A stretch of DNA of 64,000 nucleotides. Origin: Climacteris rufus. Taxonomy: Eukaryota > Chordata > Aves > Passeriformes > Climacteridae. Below are positions 1 through 14,126 of this stretch, in pieces (position 1 is the first letter of the stretch; every line of letters begins with the position of its first letter). The stretch covers positions 132,746-196,745 of the forward strand of contig VZRZ01004351.1 in the NCBI GenBank assembly GCA_013398175.1, in the 5' to 3' direction. The position numbers were made by a program, and so were the translations under genes. The notes under the pieces are model-generated. The model worked only from the letters and a program-made list of their open reading frames with translations. It made no database searches and was not told the DNA's origin.

Positions 1-3000
1 AAAAAAAAAAAAAGGCAGATTAATGGAAGACAGCAAAATTCTCACAATTTGTCCAACATGAGATCTGTTCCTCAGCCAAATTTCAGAATTAGAGTAATGC
101 AAATACTTACTTTGTTTATGAATTAGTAAACCCATACCTTCACTGGGCTGCTACCACCTCTTCTCAGCCTGTAAAAAGCCCCTGTCCCACTCCCATGTTC
201 TATTGAAGGTTAGGCAGCCTTAGAGGATAATAGATCCCTGTGTTTTCCAAATAAAGACAAAAATTGCAGGATGGTGATACCACAGTTATTACTTTTACTC
301 AAGATACAGCACTTGTATCCATGCATATGTCATAACACTGTTTTCTCCTTAGAGTATATCTATCAATAGTATTTGATATGAATAAATACTGAGAAAAAAA
401 ATGCTTATATGCATTCATTTGAATAAAAACTATGAATTCAATTTGGCACTGTTGAGTACCTTTTCCATTTTTAAGAATATCTAAATAGGTTCTTTTATTT
501 CACTTGTCAGAGAAATATGGCCTTGTAATTCCTGGGTACCTAGTTCACAATTCTCCATATAGCTATCAGGAAATCTTGTTTAACCTGTCATGAATAGAAG
601 AGTAAGCAATAATTATAGGGTAGCATCCACTGCAATTGTGCTACAAAGACACAGGACTTCAAAGCACAATCAAAACAGTTCATGAATAGCTCATAGCTTG
701 ATATGTTTATATATGTGTTCAGTGAATAAGATTCAAAACAAACATGTCCATGTAATCAGAATATTTTTACTTAACAATGTATGAAGAGAGACACAGCAAA
801 TGTTATGCACTGCAAATAGCCCATCTTCTACATTCTATAAGAAACAGAACAAGGTAGGATGCAATAGGAGATATGAAATGGCAACTAATCATGGTAATCC
901 CTCACTTTACATTTTTATGTCACAAGAAACCACTGGAAAGGTTTCCTCAGGAGATGTTAGATTGAATGTGATGCATCTGCACCCAGTAAACCATCTCTGG
1001 GGAAAATAAATTAAGATGCTTGTGGTAGCTGCAAAGACTGCTAATAACTGAGTGAAAATGTCATTGGCTTTGACTGGCTGTTCTCTACCAGTTACTGATG
1101 GGCTGTGTACTTTAGTTATGCCCCATCTTTTCTAGATTTTTTCATGTTGGCTCCACACTGCTTTGTAGTCCCTCTTTCATCACTTCATTTTTCCCCCTGG
1201 ATGTTATTCCCTTTCCTACTCACTTACATACAGTTTTTTCACTATTCTCTATGTGTCCTCCTAATCAACACTCACCAAAGTTGAAAAAAAAACAATATCA
1301 CATTAAAAAAAGCCTCTGTAACATTACCATGATCTTTCTGCCATTCATAATATATATTATGCACTATAGGTAACATTCTTTTATGTATCCAACCTTTGCA
1401 GTTTGTATTATGTAAAAAGATTTTCAGAGAATTAACTATCTTCCTTTAGTGTTCCCATAGTGTTTCAGCTCTTAAAACCTTCAATACCCATTCTGCTTGA
1501 TCCTGCTCACCTTCTTTGGCTCCCAGAGCCTTTATCATTCACAGTAACAAGGAATTTAGAACCAACCTAGCTTTAAACACAAATCCAAATCATGATTCAA
1601 ATGTCTGAGTAACTTCCAAAATCAAATAAATTATAATGGATGATAAAGATTAATTCCATCTTCTCATCCTACACCTTAGCAATAACCTCCTGGAAGTCAG
1701 GAATTCCCAGTACTCTAGGTGACAAAGCACTCTCTCCCTGTCCACTCTGTGGCCACGTATTTCATTCAGTTAAGATAACTCAAATCAGAGTTTAGTTCTT
1801 GGCACATACAGCATAAACTTGACAACATAAGCATGAATGTGCATTTATCAAGCTAAGAAACCTATTCGCACCACTTCTCTTTTATGTGTAAAACAAAGTC
1901 TCTATCATTTGAAGAACTGACACCAAAAAGCCATGGAAAATAGATTTTTTTTTTTTTTAACTGAAGGTTTATTTCTAATGTGGTTGTGCATACTTATTGA
2001 TCCTGGAATGAAATCAAATATTGGCAGAATGACATTTTTGAAAGGTTTGAATATTTTAGAGTTATACATTGTTTTGAAGATTAACAGTGCTTTATCTTCT
2101 AAGCAATCATTTCAGAAATAAGCTAGTTAGCCAGTCAAGATGGTAACTTTTCATTTTTGATTCCAAAGGGTGTTGTGCAAGGACTAGGATAATTATGGTC
2201 CAATTGCTAATGCAATTGCAGTTCAGTCATTGCATTTAGAAGCAATATTGTTGATTGTACACTGAAGAGAGGTGAAATGGAAAGGACCATACATTCTGCA
2301 CACAACTACAGAATATTAAAATCCACAGAAAGCATTTTATGGGGTTTTTTTGTTTGGTTTTTTTTAACCAGAATAACAGCAACTTTCCATATGCATGATA
2401 CATTTCAAGCCTGTGAAAAAATTTTATCCTAAGTGTGCCTCAGGTTCTTAAATAGTAAGCTGTCACTTACCTCTGTGAGTAATATCCAGTAATTTAATTT
2501 TTGAGGGGAACAAATTCTATTGAAACTCTTCAAGAATATTCTCAAGTAAATCATCCTATTTATGGAATTTGTTTCAGTTTGCAGTAAATGCAGCAGAATG
2601 ATGCTTTGCACACATAGTATTTTCTCCAAAATACTTGAAATGAGGCTGTATATTTCCCAAATAGTAGAGCACATCAGAGTATAACTATGAACGAGAAGTT
2701 AGTCCAGTATTCACAAATGTCATAGTATATCATAGTCCTTCACAAAGACACAATTGTTTGTCTTTGACACTGTCTGTGCTGTTCACTGTTCCAGTTTAGC
2801 TGATGAGCTTTGATGTCACACAGAATATTTGCTGACACCAAAAGATGATCTTTGTCTTCTGAGAAGATTCTGTTCCCAGTTCTCTTGAGAACATCTTTGC
2901 AATATGTCATTTGCCTACCTCTCAGCCACTTCTATGTAAATCGTTATATAAAATAGCCTCTGGAAGCTTGCTAACAGCTGCTTTCAACTTGCAGGGTAAC

Positions 3001-3800
3001 TTTTTTACTCTCCATGTTGCAAGTGTTTAGTGTCTGATGGTGACATCCAACCTTGTATTAACTGTTGATCAGAAGAGCAAATTGCATCACACAGCAGTCT
3101 AACAACTGACACTGAGCTATAAAAAGGCATTCCTAAAGACAACTTCAAGGACACGTTAAGTTTTGATTTATTGGCATCCCATCATCTTGTCTTAGTCATC
3201 TTTTTGAAATACTTGTGCTAGTGATGATTGTCTAGCACTATTTTAACAATATGAATTTTCTTGACATCACTGTGAATGTCTTGAACTGTGTCTAAGATCC
3301 AACAACTGCCCACTTTGAAATAATTCAGTAAGACGAACTTGTCAATTGGTAGAATGGCTTAATTGTAGAATTCCTAATAGAACAAGTTTTTTTTACCTTA
3401 TAGATAAACATCAGTTAGTACCTGGTCTTATTTCCTGTTAGGATTTCTAGAATCAATCATAATTTCATCAAACTACTGAATTGCAATTGTTACAGGAGTG
3501 TAATATTAACTGTTACAGGATTATAATATTAAACAGGCTCATAAATAAGAAATGGCAAGCACTTTTCAGATCTTGCATCGTCAAGATGTTACATCCTGAA
3601 AAAATTTGCAGTCTTCCTGGTGCTGAGTAGCTTGTTGAGCTAACTAGAGAACACCAGTGTTATGTGACTTCAATGATCCTTTTTCTGAGTTTCCCAGGGG
3701 TGAGTGGGAATCATCATCTTTGGTACAGCTGCTTTACCATCATGAAAGATATCTCTGTGACCCTGGGACAATAGAGAGCAACCACAAGTTAGAATAATTT
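1..3800. other. AT-rich non-coding DNA
   Basis: No supported gene or recognised repeat is seen here. The stretch begins with a 13-base A run. Open frames are short (up to 81 codons) and look random. A 23-bp imperfect tandem duplication lies at 3488-3534 and is listed separately. The TATA-like string near 3119 has no transcribed unit attached to it. Confidence 0.6.
3488..3534. repeat. Imperfect tandem duplication, 23-bp unit
   Basis: Two adjacent units, 3488-3510 and 3511-3534, share the core TGTTACAGGA and end in TAATATTAA(A)C, with two substitutions and one inserted base. It reads as a simple local duplication. Confidence 0.75.
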
Positions 3801-3819
3801 TCAATTCTATGACAGGCTA

Positions 3820-5440
3820 AGGGGATCCCTGTGCTGGAGGACCATGGCTATGAGAATTATACTCTCCCAGCTGACCCTGAACTTTTGTGGGATTTGCTGC
3901 TTTATCTGAAATCCTATAAGTTTATGGTGATTGATGGGATTCATCCAAGAATACTCAAAGAGCTGGCTGATGTTATCGCAAGTCCTCTCTCAATGGTTTT
4001 TGAATGGTCTCAGGAATCTAGAGAGATCCCAATTGACTGGAAGCTGGAAAACATTGTACCAGTTTTCAAGAAGGGCAAGAAGGATGACTCTTGAGACTAC
4101 AGGTCTATCAGCCTTGCTTCACTGACTAGTAAAATTATGGAGAAGATTATTCTGGGAGATATTGAAAAACACCTGAAAGACAACTCAGTCATTGGTCACA
4201 GCCAATATGGCTTCAAGTGGGGAATTCATTTGCTTCTCAAATTTAATTTTTCTGAACAAGGTAACCCATCCAGTTTATCAAGGGAAGCAAGTTGATGTAA
4301 TCTTTTTGGATTCCAGTAAATCTTTCCATACTTTCTCTCACTGTATTCCTCGGGCAAAATGTCCAACACACAGCTAAACAAACACATCATGTGATGAGTG
4401 AGCAACTGGCTCATGGGTTGGGCTCAAAGGGTTACAATGAATGGGATGACATCAAATTGGGCACCTAGTGGGGTTCCACAGGGCTCCATTTTAGGCCCAA
4501 TGCTCTTCAATATCTTCAGGAATTACTTTGATGAAGAACTGGAAGGGATACTAAATAAATTTCCTGATGATACTAAATTGGGAGAAGCTGTTGACTCCTT
4601 CAAAGGCCAGGGATGACCTTCAGAGAGACCTCAACAATTTAGAGAGATGGACAATCACCAACCATATGAAGTTTAACGAAGTGCCAGATTCTGCACCTGG
4701 GATGAGAGAACCTTGGATGTACATACAGACTGGGGAAAAAGAAGCTGGAGAGCAGCACCATGGAAAGGGACCTGGGGATCCTGGTCGATGGCAAGTTGAA
4801 CATGAGTTGGCAGTGCCCTGGCAGCTGGGAGGGCCAGCTGTGTCCTGGGGGGCATCAGGCACAGCATCACCAGCCAGGCAAGGGAGGGGATTGTCCTGCT
4901 CTGCTCTGCACTGGGGCAGCCTCACCTCAAGTGCTGGGGGCAATTTTGGGTGCCACAATATAAAAAAGACATTAAACTATTCGAACGCATCCAAAAGAGA
5001 GCTGTGAAGATGGTAAAGGGTCTGGAGGGGAAGCTGCATGAGAAGTGGCTGAGGTCGCTTGGTCTTTTAAGCCTGGAGGAGGCATCAGCACAGTCTACAA
5101 CTTCCTCGTGAGGGGAAGAGGAGGGACAGGTACCGATCTCTTCTCTCTGGTGACCAGTGACAGAACCCAAGGGAACAGCTTGAAGCTGGAGAGGTTTAGG
5201 TTAGGCAGAGGTTGAGGTTAGATATTAGGAAAAGCTTCATCATCCAGGAGGTATTTGGGCACTGGAACAGATTCCCCAGAGAAGCGGTCACAACACCAAG
5301 CCTAACAGAGTTCAAGAAGCATTTGGATAAAGCTCTCAAGCACATAGTGTGACTTTTGCAGTTGTCCTGTGCAGGGCCAGGAATCAGACTTTGATGATTC
5401 TTGTGGGTCCTTTCCAATTCACGATGCTGGGATATAAGCT
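3820..5440 (+). mobile_element. CR1 LINE, 5'-truncated, with broken reverse transcriptase and intact 3' end
   Basis: The plus strand encodes pieces of the CR1 ORF2 reverse transcriptase in family order. The first is DGIHPRILKELADVIASPLS (from about 3938), then a VPVFKKGKK segment, a SFHTFSHC block matching the usual AFDTVSH (about 4318), and the GVPQGSILGP motif (about 4471). Next comes the catalytic region, which reads FPDDTKLG (about 4561) where CR1 normally has FADD. The 3' third (5180-5440) matches the CR1 C-terminus and tail, including FKKHLDKAL and the terminal GATGATTCTTGTGGGTCC motif. The frame is broken by a TGA at 4092-4094, where the family has a glycine codon, and by further stops and frameshifts. 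The endonuclease domain is absent. The terminal ATTCTATG repeat is degraded. This is a dead element; open frames of 60-146 codons here are its debris. Confidence 0.92.
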
Positions 5441-8400
5441 TGCACTCAAAAAGATACATGATCTATAGGGAGAAATTGTTCACTGGCAAGAATTATAACA
5501 GAGAATCAAAAATTATATTAGATATAGATAACCGTCTGAGTCCAGGTGATAAACATGTTTAGGCTTGGTATCAAAACTTTCCTTCTACTTATTTAACCTT
5601 TTTTAAAGAACATAAAATACAGATGAATTTCTCCTTGTAGATATTGGTACTGCTAAATTGACCTGAAGCGCAACACACAAATTTTATCTAATCCCAAAGT
5701 TAAGAGCATTAAAGAAAATTTTGTTTCAGTTCTAAAACAGGGAAAGGACATATATTTATGACAAATAAGTTGCCTGAGGTCAGCAGCTCAAAAATAGCCC
5801 ACACAGATCAGGTAGTCTTGATGCCTAATTTTCATAAACAGTCCAGGTTCATACTGGTCTTTCGGCTTCTGTTCAACAATGCAAGATCATCACACTTGTT
5901 TTCTGCTAGCACTGCCAGGCTTCCATCAGCTTTTTTATCCTTCTCCTTTTGAATACATTTTTCCACAGCCATAATATCTTGCTATTTTATTTTTTCCCCT
6001 CCCAAGAGTGAACATCATTCTGATGATTTCCTAAAGTTTTTCTTAGAGCAGCAAGAAGCCTAAAGCCAGCCTCTGAAGCTATCAGAATCTGGAAGGCTGT
6101 AGCCCAAAGTACTTCATTTGTAACTCAGGCCCAATCCTTTATAGAGTGAATAAAGGACCCCAATTTGCTTATCATTATTGGTAGGGGACTATGTTACTCT
6201 TTAGGAAATCTGTTCATCAGTTAAGACATCAATCATGAAAACTTCATGACTGTCACAAAAATAGTGCACATAAAAACATATTTGACTAGCAAAAGCTGTC
6301 TAGCACATACTAAATATTTAATGTTTGACAATTGTTCTAGAATTTTGAAAAACTTTTTTCCTCTCCCAATATGTGGACCTGTTCAAATAGTTTCTTAATA
6401 CAGTAAGTTAATAAAATATTTGCTTAGATTCAAAAATTCTGATGTTCAAACCCTTTTTAAACTGCTGGTACTCCATTTCCTGTAGTTACAGTCTGACAAT
6501 CTCCAGATACAGGGGTTTTTTTCCTCCTCTAACTGTTGTAGTTTATACCTCTATTTGATTAAGTAATTGTTTTTCAGTGAATAAACTTTATTTATACCAA
6601 TTTATTCCATACATTTATTTGAAATATTTATTCTAACGCAATTGTAGAGAAATGGGGGAATCCACTGGGATGAAAGATAATTAATAGGTGTGGTTACATT
6701 TTTCACAATGTATGTATTTACACACAAATTTTTACAGGGCCTAGATAATTCTCTCAAACATATTCTTTATAGTTTCTATTTTTAAATGAGGGCAAGTTGA
6801 CATATATTATACCTACCCTTCTTCATTTTGTCAATGTTCCCAGTACCTTGGCCTTTTGTACGATGTTTTTTCTAAGTGATAATCAAGTAATCCAAGTCAT
6901 CACTTTATCAAGACACAAAGATTAATCATTTTATTGTCGTGATATTTACTGTAAGATCACTTGGATCCCAGTGTGAGGCACAGACATTTATGAGACATCC
7001 ATATTAAATGATTAAATGCCTAAAGGGTTAGATTTACTACAGAGGCACTTTCGTGGAGGAAGAACACTCTTCAGAAAAGCATAATAGGAAACTCTTCTGT
7101 TCACTGATGCTTATTTATGAGTCTCACGTCTTTGTTAAAGGGATCTGGGTGCTTTACCACTATCTTAGTAGCAAAAGATGACATGTTATATGCAAAAAGT
7201 TTTCAAGTAAAACTGATAACAACCAGCTTAGATTTCAGTGATAAAAGTCATAAATTCTGCTTTTTGACTTGCAGCTCTAAGTGCTTCAGAAATTTTCATA
7301 AAGCTCAAGAACTGATTAAACCTACCATGTACCTATGTGTACATTTTTGTGATTAGATGATAATTATATTTAGAATACTGTTTGGATTTTTTGTCAAAGT
7401 TCTGCTGTACATCACTCCACACTGAAGATCCAGAAACAGCTACACAACTTAAATTCTGCTACGCAGTTATGGAAGGATCATTTACTATGAACTATTGTTT
7501 AGTCACAATTGACAAAGCCCAGGAAAACTTCCCAATTTTTTTTGCCAGTTACTATATTAAAATGGTCCATTATATATAGATGAAGATTTATGTATTCAGA
7601 CAAGGTGAATTAATATTTTATAAATGTTAATAAGGGACTATAAGGAAAACAAGATGTGATATATGTACGTATCTCTTCAAAACGGATTTGCAGATGTCAG
7701 ATGGTTTAAAAGAGGCAGAGGACAGAAAGAGAATATGACAACCAACTAAGTTACAAAATCCTATAAGAAAGCAAAGCATACATATTGTCAAAGATATTTT
7801 TCCCTCAAGGTTCTCACAAACCAATGACCTATAGGCATTTGGGTCACATACATTTCTCTAAGAATATCTTACATCTCACATCTCATCAGACTACTCAGTG
7901 CATATTAGAACTAGGATATTAACGCAAATATTGATTTCTGAAACTGTCAAGCAGGCTGCAACATTGCTGATGTTTCAGCACATTTGGTATACTGAGTTCA
8001 CATTTTTCTGTATTTAAAAAGTGAAAAGATTATTTCCAGTTTGACATGAGATCATAAATTATTGTATTTGCTACATTCCTTGAGCTATAATGTACTGGGT
8101 TTTTTCCCTTTTATGATTGTATTTCATCTTATTCTACTGGGCTAGCAAAATATTATTTCATCTTGTTGCTGAAAAACAGCGCTTCAAATTTTTAAAGCAA
8201 AATCCTTTAACCTCTGTGTCCTTTATCATTATTATTTTCGCTGCCACGAATACTACCTGTCAAAGGTACTCACCACCAGGTCATATGCATTCAAATGAAT
8301 GCTCTTTGCATGTGTTTTGTTGTTTACTAGTCACAAAATATAAACAGGTGGTCAAAAGAATACAAAAGCCAATTCAAAGATATGCCCTAATAGTGAAGAA

Positions 8401-11400
8401 ACCAAGGCTAATGAAGCCAAGTTTGGCCTAACTGTAGTTATAATAAATAGGTACAGCAGCAATATTTAATGACAGGTCCCAAAAAGGATTTCCCAATCAT
8501 AATATCATATTTGAAAGTTTGTTTGTTTGTTTAACTTCCTTGTTTTATAGCATTGGAAAGAGACTGGAAAAAAAAATGAAGCTTAGAAAAAAATAATTAA
8601 GTTTCCTGTTGACAAAGACAACTCTGCAATTGCAATATCACAAACATTGTGTAATACTGTTCAATATCCTTATTTCTCCAATGAGAAAGACTGGAGGCTT
8701 TTGTCTCTAAGGTTGAAATGTAAAGCAACTTCACCAAAGCATTTTCAGTGAGGATAAGTCTTAAAAGACCTACTTGCTATCAGGTCCCAGGAAGCAAAAG
8801 TATCGGTTTATATAAACGGTTTTTCCTTTCTCACCCCAACTTGGTAATAAAGGTGAGATGACAGATGAAAATACAGAGATGATTTTTGTCTGAGAAACTG
8901 TATCTGTAAAGAATACAGCGGGAATCAGTCTGTACTATGAATATTTCCAAGTCATGAGTGCTGGTTTTTGAGGATTTTTCTGTCACAAAACAACGTAATT
9001 CAGCAAATGGATCCTCTTTTGGAACTTCTTCCCTAGGGCAGTTCAGGCCAGCCTGTGATGCATTTCTTCTAAGGAATTTTAATTATACTGTCCTACAGTA
9101 AGAGAAAAAATTCTACCTAGATATATTGTTTTTCAGACATAGAATGATAGAGTCTGATCACCATATATAAATAGTCATTAATATTTTATCATAAATCATT
9201 TAGATACTCCCCAAGTGTACTTTAATATTTTAGACTTTAACCTACGAGTATATACTAATTATATGTGCTACACAGAGTGAGATGTGTTTCTTTTTATTGT
9301 GAGTGACAAAAAAGTGCATAAATTGACTGTTCTTAGTTACTAAATGAAGACATGGACTACTAAAAGAATTACTATTTCATTTGAAAAAATCTCTTTAGAA
9401 AAAGTCACAAAATGAAGACATTGGCTTACCAGTAATACAGTGGAAAAGACTGGTAGAAACTTAGTCTTAATACTTTCCTATCTTCTCTCAAGTGGAGCAG
9501 TCATAATATTAAAAGTTTCCCTCATCTAAGTAGTGTTGAAACCAATAAATTCAATTTATTTCAGTGTAAGTCTGACAATCTCTGTGAAGTAGAGATTAAA
9601 TTTATGTCTTTTATTTAAATGTCAAACTTCATAATCTTCTTAAAATAAAGTATATTGTTAAAATGCACTTAAATTTGACCATTCTGTTGCATTACATAGC
9701 TGATTACATATCTTGAAACTTCTAGTTTTGCACAGTACATAGAGTGTGGTTCATGAAGATGAAGCAAATTAAATTGTCTTATTGTCTCACTGTAATTTCT
9801 CTGTCTTTTGACTTTAAAGCTACAGCAATGTAGAGAATATTTTTCTTATTGCTGTAAGAAATTTTAATTTATTTGATTGATTGATTGATTGATTTAGTTG
9901 ATTGATTTCTAGTTTTGTTTGCATTTCAAAAAATTAATTTAAGGCCTGGAAGAGTTAACTCCCTACTTCCTTTCAAAAGAAATTTGAAGAGAGCTTTTTG
10001 CTTAATTTCCCAAAGACCTTTGAAAAATTTCACCATTGCAAATATTTCATGGAACTTTTCGTGGAGTAGCTAAATAGTCCAAACCCAAAAGAGTTTGCTG
10101 AGCAATTTGTGAAACAGAGCCTGCAATACTTATGTAATGTGGTTTCCAGAATGGAAATAAGTTCATTCACCAGAATTTATATTTCTGTCACCTTTCAAAA
10201 TGCACTCATAAATCAGTTAGGAATTTTATGTTGGACAATATTTTCATGTAAATCCAGAGTCCTCATAATTATTTTTTGTTATTAAATAGAACAATTGATG
10301 GACTGTTTTCCTATCCTCTCAGTATCAGAAGACCTAATGCAAAATGTTGTTTATGGCTAGGAAAAATAAACAAAATTAATGTTTGACCAAGACCATAAAG
10401 CATTTTGGGATTTACAAATGATAGAGTGTGGGGTGCTGTGATCCGCTCTGATTTCCAGAGGTTCTCAAAGTACAATCTTCCCAACATGGCCTAAGTCAGA
10501 TATCTGCATCCCTCCTCTAGAAGTCTGGCCTGGTCTTTTAGTTTGCAAAACATGTGTGTATTTCTCAATTCAGATGAGTGTTGAAACAGATTGACCTGGG
10601 ATGTGATGTCACCATTCAATTACTGCTGAATCACAGAAATAAGGCATTAGTGTTATTGTCTCCCTGCCTGTTGAAAAACCTAATTTCACTTCCTATCTCC
10701 ATAGAAACAATCTGTCCAACATCTACACCTTCATCTAGCTTTATACCAGAAGAAACAAGCCTCTGAAAGAGCCATCATAAATCTAAGCCCTATATCTTGA
10801 TTAAATCATAAATCACTTCTTGGGTGCTCACAGTACCTTTGGATTGATTCTGCATGAAGGTAGATTTCAATATTTTTGTATCCTAAGCTCTAAATTATAT
10901 TTTCAAGCTTTAAGGAAATATTTATACTGTATTGAGAGACCACATTCCCTTAAATGTTTCAAAAATGCAAGGAGCAAAGAAAAATGTTATAATCCATTTT
11001 TGTTATGCCCTCAAAGTACCAGAAAGAGTCTTGAACTGCTTTTCTGTTCTTTTGTTTTACTTAGCTGTTACTATTTAATAAAGAATCTCTCACATTTTTC
11101 TTTTTAGCTGCTTTCAGTCTCCCTTGCATCTAAACAACCCTCAGCCATGAATAAATCTCTAGTCTCTGAGGAGGAAATATTATTCCATTTTACACAGGTA
11201 GTGCAAAACAAAGCAGAGATGCATGGAATAAATTAAAAAAGTTGTATGGCAGAATCAAGAATAAACTTACAGTCATGTTCCAAATGTATCAAAAGTTATA
11301 GGCATATTTCAGAATAATTTGAAGAAATGCAATGGGCAGCACAAGGTAAGAGGTTCTAATAGATGTCAAGCATTATCCTTTCCTTAAATCCTATCATCCT

Positions 11401-13472
11401 GATGAGTCACACTCTGTAATCTTAACAAATTTCTTTTTCTTGGAGAAAGCAAAACCATGGGCTATACTGATAACTATTGCTATAGCAATAACTATTATCT
11501 ATATTTCACTAGAAATGCATGCTATGTTATCATGACTAGGATGAACTAAAATCTGATTTTCTTCCACAAAAGATGCTGGAGCTGCAATAAGAAACCTGTC
11601 CATTTGAAAAATAGGAAAACCTTCAAGAATAAGGATTAAGGATTTAAGGACACACAAGTAAGAATAAGAACACTACCATTTTATCAGTGAGTTTAATAAA
11701 ACTCCTTTGCATATTGGGAAGTTCTATGCTTGGAAAATATCAAATCAAGTATTCTAAGATTGTGGATATGTAATTTTGAGAGAAGATGAAGAATTTTCTT
11801 ATTTTAAATCTGTTTCCATATGCTAAGTTACCTTTTGACACTGTCCATTCAGAACTTAGTTGAGGCCCAGAAGCTTGCTGAAATTTTTTTACTGCTTTTG
11901 AACTTTCCATGCAGGATTTGCCCATGGTTACAAGGATGCTCTAAGAGAGGTAGACTCGGGTCACATTGCAGCCAAAGCTAATAGCTTTACTGTCTCCTAG
12001 CAGCTATGGTGCAGCTATTCCATATCTACACAGGCTTCAGTAGTGCAGAGTTATGCAGAGGCAGAATGAATACTCCCAGTTTCTCAATAGCTAGTTCACA
12101 TGTGTATAAAATTTGGTATTACAATAATATTGACAGCTAACATCTTGTTAACATTGTTTTCCTGGTGTTGGAAAGAGAAATTATCAGGAATTATACCTTT
12201 GAGAGATCCTGGCATTAAACAATTCTAATGTTATTATCATACAGAGCCATAATCAGTTTCAGCAACGTGGCTGGGTTAGGTCTGCTTAATTCTACCTGAT
12301 TATATACTGGAACCTGCCTTTGTGTTTGTTGCTTTCTCTAAAAAAAAGCTATGGCATTTTGGTCTTCTATATGAAACACTGTAACTGCTAGATTGTAATT
12401 TTTCCTAGGAGGAACTCAGTGGGAAGAAGGTGTGGTTTGAGGAACTCTGTGTTTAATCATATTGATTTTCTGAGTTATGGTAAAAAAAATATGCTTTGCA
12501 CAAAAGCATAATTATTACCAGATTTTACTGCAAGCTGATTTATCTTTTCAGCACATTAGAGAAACAAATTAATGTTATTACCAAAATAGTTCAATTAAAA
12601 ATTCTGCACAAAACTCTAGCCAAGAATGCTATGTCTAGTTGCATAATAAGAAAACAAAATAAGCCTTTTGGAATTTGCCTACTTTTAGAGGAAGACAGAT
12701 ATGTGTAGTAAGTACTCTAACAATACACTTTGGAAAAACTTGTCCAGTGCTGCTGCTTAACAGACACACATTTTCATCGGCCTGTGCTCTCACAAAGGCA
12801 GAGCATCTGTTCCTTAAAATTCTGAAGACAGTATCTGGATTAAACACATTTACTTCCACTGACAATAAATGCTCTTTAGAGAGAAGGATACAAACATTGA
12901 TTTGCTGAATTTCTTTGAATAAAGACGCTGAAAAATAATGTGGCTTGTCATGTTCACTGACATCTTGTTGCTATTTGAAGTTGCTATATCAATATCTGTA
13001 GAGCAAATATAATGTAAAGGAAGATAATTATGCTATTTGCACATTTGAATGAGTACTGAATCCATTTTAGATACACAGAAAATATGAAAAATAATCCATA
13101 TATTTGGCTTTTAAGTCATGGTGATAGCATATATTAAATTTTTTTAAATGCTGCTAAATTCATGGCTGAATTGTGATCACTGGTATATATAAAAAGTTAA
13201 GAGATATTGGCAATGTATGTTAAAATCATATTTTCTTTTCAAATACAGGTCTGCATCTGCAATGCAAATTGAGAATAAAATTACCGAGATGTGTAGGAAT
13301 AATTTAGCCCATAGTACAAGCATAATATATACATAAATGCTACGGAATTGTAATATATGAATCTAATACACCATTGTAGTCTACATTTTTACTGAACTAA
13401 GCTAAAATGTAGTTCTTCTTGCCTCATTCCCAAAGACACCGGGATGCAAAAAGGAATGAGTAAAAATGTCAG
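5441..13472. other. AT-rich non-coding DNA
   Basis: About 8 kb with no convincing gene or young repeat. A (GTTT)4 run lies at 8518-8533 and a (GATT)n run at 9872-9907. A 16-bp perfect palindrome centred on CTATAG lies at 11475-11490. Open frames up to 104 codons have no family motif or supporting splice context. Confidence 0.6.
9872..9907. repeat. (GATT)n microsatellite
   Basis: Five uninterrupted TTGA/GATT units are followed by TTTAGTT and two more units, a simple tetranucleotide repeat with one interruption. Confidence 0.85.
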
Positions 13473-14126
13473 GAGGAGTGTGGCACCATATGGCGCAAAA
13501 GCCACAACCCCACAGGCTCAAGCCTGATGGGCACAGCCTGAGGTTGCCACAGTCTAAGGCATACTCCCTGCTCAGGGTGAGCTTTTTGGTTCACCCCCCA
13601 GCGTCCCTTGTACCTTAGTTTACATGTTTCAGTTTATTGGTTGGTTGCTACATTACCTAATGTTCTGTATAAGGTTATGTTCTAGAAACTTCGTTGCAGT
13701 TCGGTTCTCTATTGGTTATATGTTAATCCCTGTACCCCTATTGGTTCCCTTCCCCTGCTTGTATCCCTATAAATCCCCTGCTGGCCCTCAGACCTAGCCT
13801 TTGGTTGCTGAAGCCTTCAGCTCTCCCGGATCCCTGTGCTGCCTCTCCTGGACCTCGGGCCCTCTCCTGCCTTCCCTGCTGCTTCCCCCAGGAAATAAAA
13901 GAGCTGGAAATCACTCCAAAGCCCTTTTCTTGGATCTTTGTCCTTGCCTGTGCCTTCACCATCAGCCTGGGGCTCTCTCTACCACAGAGGAGCCAGCACT
14001 AAAAGAGCTGCCGGAGGACACTCTGTGTTTGGGGAAACTGCAAGCTTCAGCCCCCAGGAAACCAGGGTCACTCCCAGAATAATGCTGAGTGGCCTCAAGC
14101 AGGCCCCAGAGCCAGTGTTAGAGGAG
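13473..14126 (+). mobile_element. Solo LTR of an endogenous retrovirus (ERVK-like), with 6-bp target duplication
   Basis: The LTR runs 13479-14120 (642 bp), from TGTGGCACCATATGG to CCAGTGTTA. It is flanked by a perfect 6-bp duplication, GAGGAG, at 13473-13478 and 14121-14126. It carries ATTGG (CCAAT-type) boxes near 13636, 13711 and 13740. A TATA box TATAAAT lies at 13768-13774 and a polyadenylation signal AATAAA at 13894-13899, which sets plus orientation. A second copy lies in opposite orientation at 34682-35190. No internal retroviral sequence is next to it, so it is a solo LTR left by recombination. The 6-bp duplication fits the beta-retrovirus-like (ERVK) class of birds. The 3' terminus TA, instead of CA, is unusual but shared with the second copy. 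The 60-95-codon frames inside it are not genes. Confidence 0.93.

Noticed and set aside
4567..5007. 146-codon plus-strand frame and its 112-codon antisense partner
   Set aside because: Both lie inside the broken CR1 and are out of frame with its polymerase for most of their length.
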